Assembly: GCF_004114425.1 (NCBI RefSeq)
Contig: NZ_RDQF01000003.1
Span: forward strand, 186,001-250,000
From: Bradyrhizobium vignae
GTDB lineage: Bacteria > Pseudomonadota > Alphaproteobacteria > Rhizobiales > Xanthobacteraceae
Length of the DNA stretch: 64,000 nt
Reading direction: 5' to 3'
The notes under the pieces were generated by a model that worked only from the letters and a program-made list of their open reading frames with translations, had not been told where the DNA came from and did no database searches. Within the stretch, counting starts at the first letter, position 1. The number at the start of each line of letters is the position of its first letter. The position numbers were made by a program, and so were the translations under genes. Below, piece after piece: positions 44,731-52,946 of the stretch.

Positions 44731-45873
44731 ATGACCGAACGTATCCAGGAATTCCTGCGCAACCGCCGCAAAGAAGGCCTCGACACCGAGCCGTGCCTCG
44801 TCGTCGACCTCGAGGTCGTGCGCGACAACTACCAGAGCTTCGCCAAGGCGCTGCCCGACAGCCGCGTGTTCTATGCCGTCAAGGCGAACCCGGCGCCGGA
44901 AGTGCTGGCCCTGCTCGCCTCCATGGGCTCCTGCTTCGACACCGCCACCGTCGCCGAGATCGAGATGGCGCTGGCCGCGGGTGCGACGCCCGACCGCATC
45001 TCCTTCGGCAACACGATCAAGAAGGAACGCGACATCGCGCGCGCCTTCGCGCTCGGCATCCGGCTCTTCGCGGTCGACTGCGCCGCCGAGGTCGAGAAGG
45101 TCGCCCGTGCCGCGCCGGCTGCGAAGGTGTTCTGCCGCATCCTCTATGACTGCGCCGGCGCCGAGTGGCCGCTGTCGCGCAAGTTCGGCTGCGACCCGGA
45201 GATGGCGGTCGAGGTGCTCGACCTCGCCAAGCGCCTGGGCCTGGAGCCGTGCGGCATCTCCTTCCATGTCGGCTCGCAGCAGCGTAAGGTGAAGGCGTGG
45301 GACCGCGCGCTGGCGATGGCCTCGCAGGTGTTCCGCGACTGCGCCGAGCGCGGCATCAACCTGTCCATGGTCAACATGGGCGGCGGCTTCCCGACCAAGT
45401 ACCTGAAGGACGTGCCGCCGGTCGTGACCTACGGCCGCTCGATCTTCCGCGCGCTGCGCAAGCACTTCGGCAACCAGATCCCGGAGACCATCATCGAGCC
45501 GGGCCGCGGCATGGTGGGCAACGCCGGCATCATCGAATCCGAGGTCGTGCTCATCTCGAAGAAGAGCGACGAGGACGAGGTGCGCTGGGTGTACCTGGAC
45601 ATCGGCAAGTTCGGCGGTCTCGCCGAGACGATGGACGAGTCGATCCGCTACGCCATCCGCACCCGTCACGACGGCGCGGACATGACGCCGTGCGTGCTCG
45701 CAGGTCCGACCTGCGACAGCGCCGACGTGCTGTACGAGAAGAACCCGTATCCGCTCCCCGTCACGCTGGAGATCGGCGACAAGGTGCTGATCGAAGGGAC
45801 CGGGGCCTATACGTCGACCTACTCGTCGGTGGCGTTCAACGGCATCCCGCCGCTGAAGACGTATCACATCTGA
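44731..45873 (+). CDS. odc: Ornithine (or lysine/ornithine) decarboxylase, alanine-racemase fold
   Basis: A 380-residue PLP enzyme of fold type III from ATG 44731. The PLP lysine is K51 in YAVKANP; then SFGNTIKKERDI, FHVGSQQRKV, NMGGGFPTKY, the phosphate-binding EPGRGMVGNAG, and GPTCDSADVL with the catalytic Cys-Asp. It makes putrescine from ornithine. The downstream homospermidine synthase uses putrescine, so the two form one pathway. Expression probably answers to ornithine or polyamines through the long leader. Specificity for lysine cannot be excluded from sequence alone. Confidence 0.92.
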   Translation: MTERIQEFLRNRRKEGLDTEPCLVVDLEVVRDNYQSFAKALPDSRVFYAVKANPAPEVLALLASMGSCFDTATVAEIEMALAAGATPDRISFGNTIKKERDIARAFALGIRLFAVDCAAEVEKVARAAPAAKVFCRILYDCAGAEWPLSRKFGCDPEMAVEVLDLAKRLGLEPCGISFHVGSQQRKVKAWDRALAMASQVFRDCAERGINLSMVNMGGGFPTKYLKDVPPVVTYGRSIFRALRKHFGNQIPETIIEPGRGMVGNAGIIESEVVLISKKSDEDEVRWVYLDIGKFGGLAETMDESIRYAIRTRHDGADMTPCVLAGPTCDSADVLYEKNPYPLPVTLEIGDKVLIEGTGAYTSTYSSVAFNGIPPLKTYHI

Positions 45874-45905
45874 TCCGCCTCTTGGTCTGAGGCCTGACGA
45901 ACCCG

Positions 45906-45925
45906 GGAGCCGGTCCGCCGGCTCC
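45906..45925. terminator. Stem-loop after the decarboxylase gene
   Basis: GGAGCCGG/CCGGCTCC with a four-base loop TCCG, 8 perfect pairs, 33 bases after the stop. There is no T-run, so it may protect the message end instead of stopping transcription. Confidence 0.45.
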
Positions 45926-46001
45926 TCCCCGACATTGCCATTCTGATGACGCTCGAATCCGCGTGCCGCCGGCGCACGGATTCGAGCGGGGACGACGTGC
46001 C

Positions 46002-46589
46002 ATGACTGCTCCTCGGAAGCCACAGATCGCCCTCACCTCGAAAGCCGCTCCGTTCGCGATCCGCGGCGAGCGTGCTGGAGACGTCGCGATGCGTGAAGCG
46101 CTGCTCGATGCCTGCTTTGGCGAGAACCGCCACGGCCGCACCTGCCAGCGCCTGCGCGACGGACGCGCGCCTGCCGCCGGCCTCGCGCTGGCGGCCGTGC
46201 GCGAGGGAAAACTCGTGGGAACCGTGAGGCTCTGGCACGTCAGCGCCGGAGGCAGGCCCGCTCTGGTCCTCGGACCGCTGGCGGTCGACCCAGCCTGCCG
46301 CGAGCTCGGGATCGGCGCCGCGCTGATGCATCAAGCGCTGGCCGCCGCCCGGGCGCGCGGGCATGCCGCCGTGATCCTGCTCGGCGATGCCCCCTATTAC
46401 GCCCGTTTCGGCTTCTCGGCCGAGAAGACCGGCGAACTGTCGCTGCCCGGCCCCTTCGAGCGCGATCGTCTGCTGGCGATCGAGTTCGCCGAAGGTGCGC
46501 TTGACGGTGTCGAAGGGATGATCGTCCCGACCGGTGCGGCCTTGCCCAAACGGAGGTCGGTTCGCGCCCTCCAGGCGCACGCGGCCTAA
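46002..46589 (+). CDS. GNAT family N-acetyltransferase (YhbS-like)
   Basis: A 195-residue protein from ATG 46002. The GNAT core is visible: KLVGTVRLWHVSAGG, then LGPLAVDPACRELGIGAALMHQAL with the acetyl-CoA loop R-x-x-G-I-G, and VILLGDAPYYARFGF. The last 40 residues are typical of YhbS-like proteins. It sits between the ornithine decarboxylase and homospermidine synthase genes, so polyamine acetylation is a fair guess but not shown. Confidence 0.85.
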   Translation: MTAPRKPQIALTSKAAPFAIRGERAGDVAMREALLDACFGENRHGRTCQRLRDGRAPAAGLALAAVREGKLVGTVRLWHVSAGGRPALVLGPLAVDPACRELGIGAALMHQALAAARARGHAAVILLGDAPYYARFGFSAEKTGELSLPGPFERDRLLAIEFAEGALDGVEGMIVPTGAALPKRRSVRALQAHAA

Positions 46590-46729
46590 CGGATCGCTCC
46601 GATAGCGAGGACCGAGAGCCGCATCGAGCGGCAACGCCCCGCTGCGCCTGCGCTAAGCTCTTTCCTTGGGGGTTGCGCAGGTGCGAGAAACGCCCTTTAA
46701 CCCCGCAAAACACCCTTCAGTCGAGGCCC

Positions 46730-47125
46730 ATGACCATGTCCCGTCGCCTGATCTCAACCGGCTCTCCCCTCGAGAAGACCGTCGGCTATAGCCGCGCCGT
46801 GATCGACGGCGAGTTCGCCTTCGTCGCGGGGACCACCGGATATGACTACACGACGATGACGATGCCGGCCGATGTCACGAGCCAGTCACGCAACTGCTTC
46901 AAGACCATCGAAGCCGCCCTGAAGGAGGGTGGATTCGAGATGGCCGATATCGTCCGTGCGACCTACTACGTCACCGACGCCAGCTACATCGATGCCCACT
47001 TTGCCGTCTGCGGCGAGGTTCTCGGTGACATCCGGCCGGCCGCGACGCTGCTGGTCGTCTCGGCCCTCGCCAAGCCCGAGATGAAGATCGAGATCGAAGT
47101 CACCGCCAAGCGCCGCAGCATCTGA
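46730..47125 (+). CDS. RidA family protein
   Basis: A 131-residue RidA/YjgF protein from ATG 46730 (a second ATG at 46736 is possible). Motifs: KTVGYSRAVIDGEFAFVAGTTGYD, KTIEAALKEGGFEMADIVRATYYVTD and RPAATLLVVSALAKPEMKIEIEVTA with the conserved Arg of the active site. RidA removes reactive enamine intermediates of PLP enzymes. Its place after a PLP decarboxylase and before homospermidine synthase suits that role. Confidence 0.9.
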   Translation: MTMSRRLISTGSPLEKTVGYSRAVIDGEFAFVAGTTGYDYTTMTMPADVTSQSRNCFKTIEAALKEGGFEMADIVRATYYVTDASYIDAHFAVCGEVLGDIRPAATLLVVSALAKPEMKIEIEVTAKRRSI

Positions 47126-47192
47126 CAAGCGCCGCAGCGCCTGATCCACCCCTCACTGTTTATCCGCCAGCACTTTCTGGAGAAACCATCCC

Positions 47193-48635
47193 ATGAGCCC
47201 CGCCTCGCAGATCTACGCGAAGATCACCGGCCCCATCGTCATGGTCGGCTTCGGCTCCATTGGCAAAGGCACGCTGCCGTTGATCGAGCGGCACCTCGAC
47301 TACGACAAGTCGCGCATCACCGTGCTCGACCCCAAGGACGAGGGCCGCAAGGCGCTTTGCGAGAAGCACAACGTCCGCTTCATCCAGAAGGGCCTGACCA
47401 AGGACAATTATCGCGAGGTGCTGACCCCGCTGCTCACCGAGGGCGGCGGCCAGGGCTTTTGCGTCAATCTCTCGGTCGATACCGGCTCGACCGACATCAT
47501 GGAGCTCTGCAACGAGCTCGGCGCTCTCTACATCGACACCGTCAACGAGCCCTGGCTCGGCTTCTATTTCGATCCCTCGAAGGGCCCGGAAGCGCGCTCC
47601 AACTACGCCCTGCGCGAAGTGACGCTCGCCGCCAAGAAAGCCCGCCCCGCCGGCTCGACGACGGCGGTCTCGTGCTGTGGCGCCAATCCCGGCATGGTCT
47701 CCTTTTTCGTCAAGCAGGCGCTGCTCAATGTCGCCGCCGATCTGAAGCTCAATGCGCCCAGGCCGAAGACCAAGGCCGAATGGGCGGATCTGATGCGGCA
47801 GGCCGGCATCAAGGGCATTCATATCGCCGAACGAGACACCCAGCGCTCCAAGAAGCCGAAGGAGCCCGATGTCTTCGTCAACACCTGGTCGGTCGAAGGT
47901 TTCCTGTCCGAGGGCATGCAGCCATCCGAACTCGGCTGGGGCACCCATGAGAAATGGATGCCCGAGAATGCACACACCCACGAAGCCGGCTGCGGCGCCG
48001 CCATCTATCTGATGCAGCCCGGGGCCAACACGCGCGTGCGCACCTGGTGCCCGACCCGCGGCGCGCAATATGGCTTCCTCGTCACGCACAACGAGTCGAT
48101 CTCGATCGCCGATTACTTCACGGTGCGCGACGCGTCGGGCAAGGTGATCTATCGGCCGACCTGCCACTATGCCTACCATCCGGCTGACGATGCGGTGCTG
48201 TCGCTACATGAAATGTTCGGCCGCGCCGGAAAGATGCAGGAGAAGCATCACATCCTCGACGAGAACGAGATCGTCGACGGCATCGACGAGCTCGGCGTGC
48301 TGCTGTTCGGCCATGACAAGAATGCCTATTGGTACGGCTCGCAGCTCTCCATCGAAGAGACCCGCCAGCTCGCGCCCTATCAGAACGCCACCGGCCTGCA
48401 GGTGACCTCTGCCGTGCTCGGCGGCATGGTGTGGGCGCTGGAGAACCCGAACGAAGGCATCGTCGAAGCCGACGAGATGGACTTCGATCGCCTCTTGGAA
48501 ATCCAGCTGCCCTATCTCGGCCCGGTGAAGGGTTTCTACACCGACTGGACGCCGCTGACCGATCGTCCGGGACTGTTTCCGGAAGATATCGATACGAGCG
48601 ATCCCTGGCAGTTCCGGAATATTCTGGTGCGGTAA
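47193..48635 (+). CDS. hss: Homospermidine synthase
   Basis: A 480-residue NAD-dependent enzyme. The N-terminal Rossmann motif is VMVGFGSIGKGTLPLIERH; then FCVNLSVDTGSTDIMELC, IDTVNEPWLGFYF, SCCGANPGMVSFFVKQAL and MQPGANTRVRTW, in the order of bacterial homospermidine synthase. It joins two putrescines to sym-homospermidine, the main long polyamine of rhizobia. The length is normal. It is the last gene of the polyamine cluster, 67 bases after ridA, and so may share its message. Confidence 0.95.
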   Translation: MSPASQIYAKITGPIVMVGFGSIGKGTLPLIERHLDYDKSRITVLDPKDEGRKALCEKHNVRFIQKGLTKDNYREVLTPLLTEGGGQGFCVNLSVDTGSTDIMELCNELGALYIDTVNEPWLGFYFDPSKGPEARSNYALREVTLAAKKARPAGSTTAVSCCGANPGMVSFFVKQALLNVAADLKLNAPRPKTKAEWADLMRQAGIKGIHIAERDTQRSKKPKEPDVFVNTWSVEGFLSEGMQPSELGWGTHEKWMPENAHTHEAGCGAAIYLMQPGANTRVRTWCPTRGAQYGFLVTHNESISIADYFTVRDASGKVIYRPTCHYAYHPADDAVLSLHEMFGRAGKMQEKHHILDENEIVDGIDELGVLLFGHDKNAYWYGSQLSIEETRQLAPYQNATGLQVTSAVLGGMVWALENPNEGIVEADEMDFDRLLEIQLPYLGPVKGFYTDWTPLTDRPGLFPEDIDTSDPWQFRNILVR

Positions 48636-48659
48636 GGCGGGCGAGGCGTTCCGCCTCAC

Positions 48660-48772
48660 ACACTCCTGTCATGCCCTGGCTTGACCTGGGCTCCAGTGGC
48701 TTCTCGGCTCCAGCACTGCAGCCTCTGGAATACTGGATTGCCCGCCTTCGCGGGCAATGACACCGAGTGTGG
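48660..48772. repeat. REP-like intergenic repeat
   Basis: GTCATGCCCTGGCTTGACC at the left matches, inverted, GCGGGCAATGAC near 48760, with an inner GCCCGCCTTCGCGGGC hairpin at about 48739-48754. It lies between convergent hss and the small membrane protein gene. Confidence 0.6.
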
Positions 48773-48781
48773 AGAGGGACG

Positions 48782-49120
48782 CTACTTCTTCTCAATCGGC
48801 GGCGCGACCTTCTCCGCGGGAGCCGGCGGCAGCACCGGCTTGGCGGCACCCGCCGCGCCCTGCGTCTCGGAGCCCGGCCGCGCCGGTTCGGGCGCCGGCG
48901 TGGTTGGCCGGTCGCCGCCGGGCTTGGACTCCGCAGGTGTCTTGCCTTGATCGTCGGACGGGGTGCCCTGGAGCGGTGGCGTCGCCTGTGCCAGTTCCGT
49001 CCGGCTTTCGGCCCGGATTTGCGCGAGCGATATCACCGACACCACGACGCCTGCTGCGAACAGCGCAGCGGCGATTGCCAGATCGAGCTTCAGTCTGCGC
49101 TTGTCATCGTGGCCGGGCAT
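48782..49120 (-). CDS. Small single-helix membrane protein, Pro/Ala-rich tail
   Basis: A 112-residue protein from ATG 49120. It starts MPGHDDKRRLK, has one hydrophobic helix (LDLAIAAALFAAGVVVSVISLA) and a long Pro/Ala/Glu-rich tail (PLQGTPSDDQGKTPAESKPG ... PAPAEKVAPPIEKK) that would lie in the periplasm. The upstream extension to 49282 overlaps the MgtC gene and is rejected. Not a named family. Confidence 0.6.
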   Translation of the reverse strand: MPGHDDKRRLKLDLAIAAALFAAGVVVSVISLAQIRAESRTELAQATPPLQGTPSDDQGKTPAESKPGGDRPTTPAPEPARPGSETQGAAGAAKPVLPPAPAEKVAPPIEKK

Positions 49121-49208
49121 ATCGATCACCGCCTTTGTCCACGGGATCAACGAAACTGGGGCGCGCCGGTTCCGGGACCGAACAAGGGGGAACCCAACCC
49201 GCCGCCCC

Positions 49209-49925
49209 TCACTCCGTCGTGCTGACCTCCCAGGTCGCATGCCGCACGCCCGGCAGATGCTGCAGATCGGTGGCCACCGCATTCAGCTCGTTCGGGTCGA
49301 CCGCGCTCGCGACCAGCTTTGCCGCGATCTCCAGAATGTCGTCGCCGATTTCGACCACATCGATATCGGCCACCGAATATTTCGCCGCCTCGAGCTTCTC
49401 GACGAGCCGGTCGCGCATATCCGGAAGAGCGTCGGTCGCAACCGCGAGCTTGAAATAGTAGGTTGCCTCCAGCGCCTTCTCGTTCAGCGGGATGCGGTTG
49501 ATGGCATTGACCAGCGGGCGCAGCATGGTGTTGCCGGCGATGACGAACACCGTCAGAGCGGCGGCCTGCGCGACCATGTCGGCGCCGGCGCAGGAGCCGA
49601 CCGCGGCCGAGGCCCACAGTGTCGCCGCGGTGTTGAGCCCGCGCACGTCCATGCCCTGCTTCATGATGACACCGGCGCCGAGAAAGCCGATGCCGGAGAC
49701 GACATAGGAAATCACGCGCACCGCGCCATCGGCGTCATCCAGATGCATGGCGAGATCGACGAACGCAGCGGCACCGACTGCAACGAGCACGTTGGTGCGC
49801 AGGCCCGCCGTGCGCTGGCGGTATTGGCGCTCGGCACCGATCAGCGTGCCCAGCACGAAAGCCGTGGTCAGGCTGATCAGCGTGTCGGCAAAATCGGCAA
49901 GCTGGAAGGTGGTCAGAAACCGCAT
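49209..49925 (-). CDS. MgtC/SapB family membrane protein
   Basis: A 238-residue protein with four to five hydrophobic N-terminal segments holding the MgtC/SapB signature (LTTAFVLGTLIGAERQYRQRTAGLRTNVLVAVGAAAFV, GIGFLGAGVIMKQGMDVRGLNTAATLWASAAVGSCAG). A C-terminal soluble part (about 150-238) has an ACT-like pattern. Family members link Mg2+ starvation to membrane energetics. It follows the WD40 gene by 30 bases at the end of the zinc operon, and its start codon lies in a hairpin (49923-49950). Confidence 0.88.
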   Translation of the reverse strand: MRFLTTFQLADFADTLISLTTAFVLGTLIGAERQYRQRTAGLRTNVLVAVGAAAFVDLAMHLDDADGAVRVISYVVSGIGFLGAGVIMKQGMDVRGLNTAATLWASAAVGSCAGADMVAQAAALTVFVIAGNTMLRPLVNAINRIPLNEKALEATYYFKLAVATDALPDMRDRLVEKLEAAKYSVADIDVVEIGDDILEIAAKLVASAVDPNELNAVATDLQHLPGVRHATWEVSTTE

Positions 49926-49950
49926 GGTTCCCTATATGGCGGGAACCATG
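49923..49950. promoter_or_regulatory. Perfect 10-8-10 inverted repeat enclosing the mgtC start codon
   Basis: CATGGTTCCC (49923-49932) and GGGAACCATG (49941-49950) are perfect complements around an 8-base loop. In the minus-strand RNA the AUG and the AGGGA before it are both inside the 3' arm, so the ribosome site would be hidden when folded. It could equally be a protein-binding operator. Confidence 0.55.
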
Positions 49951-49955
49951 ACAGA

Positions 49956-50978
49956 TTAAAGCTCCAGCAGGCCGCCGTCCCCATTTTCATCGGCAAAAGC
50001 CAGCAGCGTGCCTTTGGCGTTCCAGGCAAGCGCGGCGACCGGCGGCGTGCCGTTGCGGCGCACCAGGATTTCCGCGCCATCCTCCAGCCGCACCATCAGC
50101 ACGGTGCCGTCGCTGTAGCCGGCGGCGAGGATGTCGTTCTTCGGATGGCAGGCGACCACGGACACGCGCGCCTGTAGCGGGGCGAGCATCGCCGGCTCCT
50201 TGCCCATCGGACCGTCCTTGCTGCCGAACGGCCATATGATGACGGTGTCGGCGCCCGAAGTCGCGAGCCCCTTGCCACCCACGCTCCAGGACATCGAGCG
50301 GACACGACCGGGATAGCCGGTCATGCGCATGTGCCTGCTATCGGCGAGCCGCCAGCCGTGCAGCGCCGGTTCGTGCATCGCCGTGACGAGAAACTTGTTG
50401 TCGGGGCTGAAGGTGACGCCGTGATGCGAGCCGGCCCAGGGCAGGAATTCGGCCGATCCCGCCATGTTCGGAAACCACAGCGTCACGCCGTTGTAATGCG
50501 CGATCGCGAGCCGCAGGCCCTTCGGCGCGAAGGCAAGTCCGCCGACGGTCGATGGCACTTCGATCGACTTCTCCTCGGCCTTGCCGCTCTTGACCGTGGC
50601 CGTCTTGCCGGCCGACCAGGCGAAGGCGCCATCGGCGTGCAGCGCCACCGCGTCGATCCAGCGCCGCTTGGGATCGGTGGCGAGCAGCATCACCTCGCCC
50701 TCGGCATCGAGCGACACGACCTTGCCGTCGTCACCGCCCATTACGAGGCGCTTGCCGTCGGAGGCAGTCGAGAGAATGCCGCCGCTGTGCACTGCGACCC
50801 TGGTGATCTCACCCTTGGCGTCGACGAACGCGACGTTCTCCTCGCCGCCGACGAAGGCGGCACGAGGACCAAGGAAATGCGCCGAGGTCACGGCCATGCC
50901 GAGCGCAACAGGCTTGACGCGGTCGGTGACGGAGACGATCGAGGTGGAATCCGGGAGTGGCGCGAACTCTTTCATCAC
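49956..50978 (-). CDS. WD40-repeat protein of the zinc operon
   Basis: A 340-residue beta-propeller. Repeated blades end in phrases such as GKRLVMGGDDGKVVSLDAEG, GVTFSPDNKFLVTAMHEPALHGWRL, GKGLATSGADTVIIWPFGS and NDILAAGYSDGTVLMVRLEDG. No signal peptide or membrane helix is seen, so it should be cytosolic. Its ATG overlaps the CobW stop (ATGA), which ties its translation to the GTPase. A CobW-WD40 pair is often found in zinc operons; the propeller's role is not known. Confidence 0.82.
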   Translation of the reverse strand: MMKEFAPLPDSTSIVSVTDRVKPVALGMAVTSAHFLGPRAAFVGGEENVAFVDAKGEITRVAVHSGGILSTASDGKRLVMGGDDGKVVSLDAEGEVMLLATDPKRRWIDAVALHADGAFAWSAGKTATVKSGKAEEKSIEVPSTVGGLAFAPKGLRLAIAHYNGVTLWFPNMAGSAEFLPWAGSHHGVTFSPDNKFLVTAMHEPALHGWRLADSRHMRMTGYPGRVRSMSWSVGGKGLATSGADTVIIWPFGSKDGPMGKEPAMLAPLQARVSVVACHPKNDILAAGYSDGTVLMVRLEDGAEILVRRNGTPPVAALAWNAKGTLLAFADENGDGGLLEL

Positions 50979-52021
50979 GAGACGATGCAGCTCTCGAAAC
51001 CCTTGCGGATCGCCTCCTCAGGCAATTCGCGGCCGATGAAGACGAGGCGGCTCTCGCGCGGCTCGCCCTCCTTCCACTTCCGCTGGTGGTTGCCCTCCAG
51101 CATCATGTGGACGCCCTGGAAGACGTAGCGGTCGTCATCGTCGTGGAAGGCGAGGATACCCTTGGAGCGCAGGATCTTGCCGCCCTCGACCTGCACCAGG
51201 TTCTGCAGCCAGGGCATGAACACGTTGGGATCGAGCGGCTTGTCGGTCTTGAGCGAGAGCGACTGCATGTCCTCGTCGTGATAGTGCTTCAGGCCGTGAC
51301 CGTGATCATGGTGGTGATGATGGTCGTGGCCGTCATGATGGTGATGATCATGGTCGTGATCGTCGGCCTCCAGGAAATCCGGCTCGATGTCGAGGATGCG
51401 GTCGAGATCGAAGGCGCCGCGGTCGAGCACGTCGGCCAGCGCCACCGAGCAGCGCTCGGTGCGGTGGAGTTTCGCATAGGGGTTGATGCCGCGGATGCGG
51501 GCCTCGACCTCGGCGAGCTCGCCCTTGTTGACGAGGTCGGTCTTGTTCAGCACGATCACGTCGGCAAAGGCGATCTGGTTCTTGGCCTCTGGCGCGTCCT
51601 TCAACCGGTCTGACAGCCACTTGGCGTCGGCCACCGTGACCACCGCATCGAGCCGCGCGTTCTTCTGCACATCCTCGTCGACGAAGAAGGTCTGGGCGAC
51701 GGGCGCCGGATCGGCAAGACCGGTGGTCTCGACGATGATGGCGTCGAACTTGCCCTTGCGTTTCATCAGGCCGTCCATGATGCGGACGAGGTCGCCGCGC
51801 ACGGTGCAGCAGATGCAACCATTGTTCATCTCGAACACTTCCTCATCGGCGCCGATGATGAGGTCGTTGTCGATGCCGATCTCGCCGAATTCGTTGACGA
51901 TGACGGCGTATTTCTTGCCGTGGTTCTCGGACAGGATGCGGTTCAGGAGCGTGGTCTTGCCGGCACCGAGATAGCCGGTCAGGACGGTCACGGGAATCTT
52001 TTGGGACGTCGCTTCAGACAT
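50975..52021 (-). CDS. CobW/COG0523 GTPase (zinc metallochaperone)
   Basis: A 348-residue protein from ATG 52021. Walker A is GYLGAGKTTLLN, the metal site NNGCICCTVRGD (CxCC), and the base motif LNKTDLV. A His-rich segment lies at about 214-245 (DHDHDHHHHDGHDHHHHHDH), and the C-terminal CobW_C domain follows (GILAFHDDDDRYVFQGVHMMLE). COG0523 GTPases place zinc into target proteins under limitation. Its position inside the Zur-controlled operon supports zinc over cobalt. Confidence 0.93.
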   Translation of the reverse strand: MSEATSQKIPVTVLTGYLGAGKTTLLNRILSENHGKKYAVIVNEFGEIGIDNDLIIGADEEVFEMNNGCICCTVRGDLVRIMDGLMKRKGKFDAIIVETTGLADPAPVAQTFFVDEDVQKNARLDAVVTVADAKWLSDRLKDAPEAKNQIAFADVIVLNKTDLVNKGELAEVEARIRGINPYAKLHRTERCSVALADVLDRGAFDLDRILDIEPDFLEADDHDHDHHHHDGHDHHHHHDHGHGLKHYHDEDMQSLSLKTDKPLDPNVFMPWLQNLVQVEGGKILRSKGILAFHDDDDRYVFQGVHMMLEGNHQRKWKEGEPRESRLVFIGRELPEEAIRKGFESCIVS

Positions 52022-52076
52022 AACAACTCCGGACTTCAAGGCTTTTCGCGCGACGCGAGGCGGGGTGGCCCCTGCC

Positions 52077-52946
52077 CTAGTGGTCAAGCGCGCTGGTCAG
52101 GGCCTTTATATTGTGCCTGACCATGTCAATGTAAGTGGGTGCAGGCCCCTTTTCGCCGGTCAAACCGTCCGAAATCAGGGTCCCGCCGACCTTTGCCCCG
52201 GTCTCGGCCGCGATCCGCCGGATCAAGCGGTCATCGCTGATATTTTCCAGGAACACGGCCGGGATCCTCGCGGCCTTGATCTGGCCAACGATGGCCGCAA
52301 TGTCGCGCGCGCTCGGTTCGGTCTCCGTTGAGACGCCGAGGGGGGCGATGAACTGGATACCGTATTCGGCGGAAAAATAGCCGAACGCATCGTGGGTGGA
52401 GATCACCTTGCGTCGTTCGGGTGAGATTTTTGCCACGGCCTCGCGGACCTCACGGTCGAGGACCTCGAGCCTTTCCAAATAGGTCTTGGCCTGGGCGCGG
52501 AAGAATTCCGCGTCATCCGGAGCAGCCGCGGCCAGCGCATTGGCGATGTCGGCGACGTAGATCTTGGCGTTGGGGATGGATTGCCAGGCGTGGGGATCTG
52601 CGGCCGAGCCTAATTTAAGCGGCGCGATGCCGGCGCTTGCCGTGACTACCTGAGCCTTGCTGCCCGCGGATTGAACGAGGCGCGGCAGCCAACCTTCCAG
52701 CCCAAGCCCGTTGACGATGACGAGCTTTGCATCCGCGACTCGCTTGGCATCGCTTGGTGCAGGCGTGTAGACGTGGACATCGCTGTCGGCGCCGACCAGC
52801 GTCGTCAGATTGATGCGGTCACCACCGACGTTGCGGACGAAATCACCGAGAATCGAGAAGCTCGCAACGACATTGAGCCGCTCCGCGGCATGCAGCGGCG
52901 AGGCGATCGACAACAGCGCACAGAACAGGATCAGTCGCATCGTCAC
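52077..52946 (-). CDS. znuA: Zinc ABC transporter, periplasmic binding protein
   Basis: A 289-residue exported protein with a signal peptide (LILFCALLSIASPLHA). Cluster A-I metal-binding residues are visible: DVHVYTPAPSD (H58), SAADPHAWQSI and VISTHDAFGYFSAEYG with the final acid in GTLISDGL. The acidic His-rich loop found in classical ZnuA is absent, so it resembles the shorter AztC/MntC-like forms; manganese remains possible. Its start overlaps the permease stop (ATGA). It is the last transporter gene of the operon. Confidence 0.88.
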   Translation of the reverse strand: MTMRLILFCALLSIASPLHAAERLNVVASFSILGDFVRNVGGDRINLTTLVGADSDVHVYTPAPSDAKRVADAKLVIVNGLGLEGWLPRLVQSAGSKAQVVTASAGIAPLKLGSAADPHAWQSIPNAKIYVADIANALAAAAPDDAEFFRAQAKTYLERLEVLDREVREAVAKISPERRKVISTHDAFGYFSAEYGIQFIAPLGVSTETEPSARDIAAIVGQIKAARIPAVFLENISDDRLIRRIAAETGAKVGGTLISDGLTGEKGPAPTYIDMVRHNIKALTSALDH

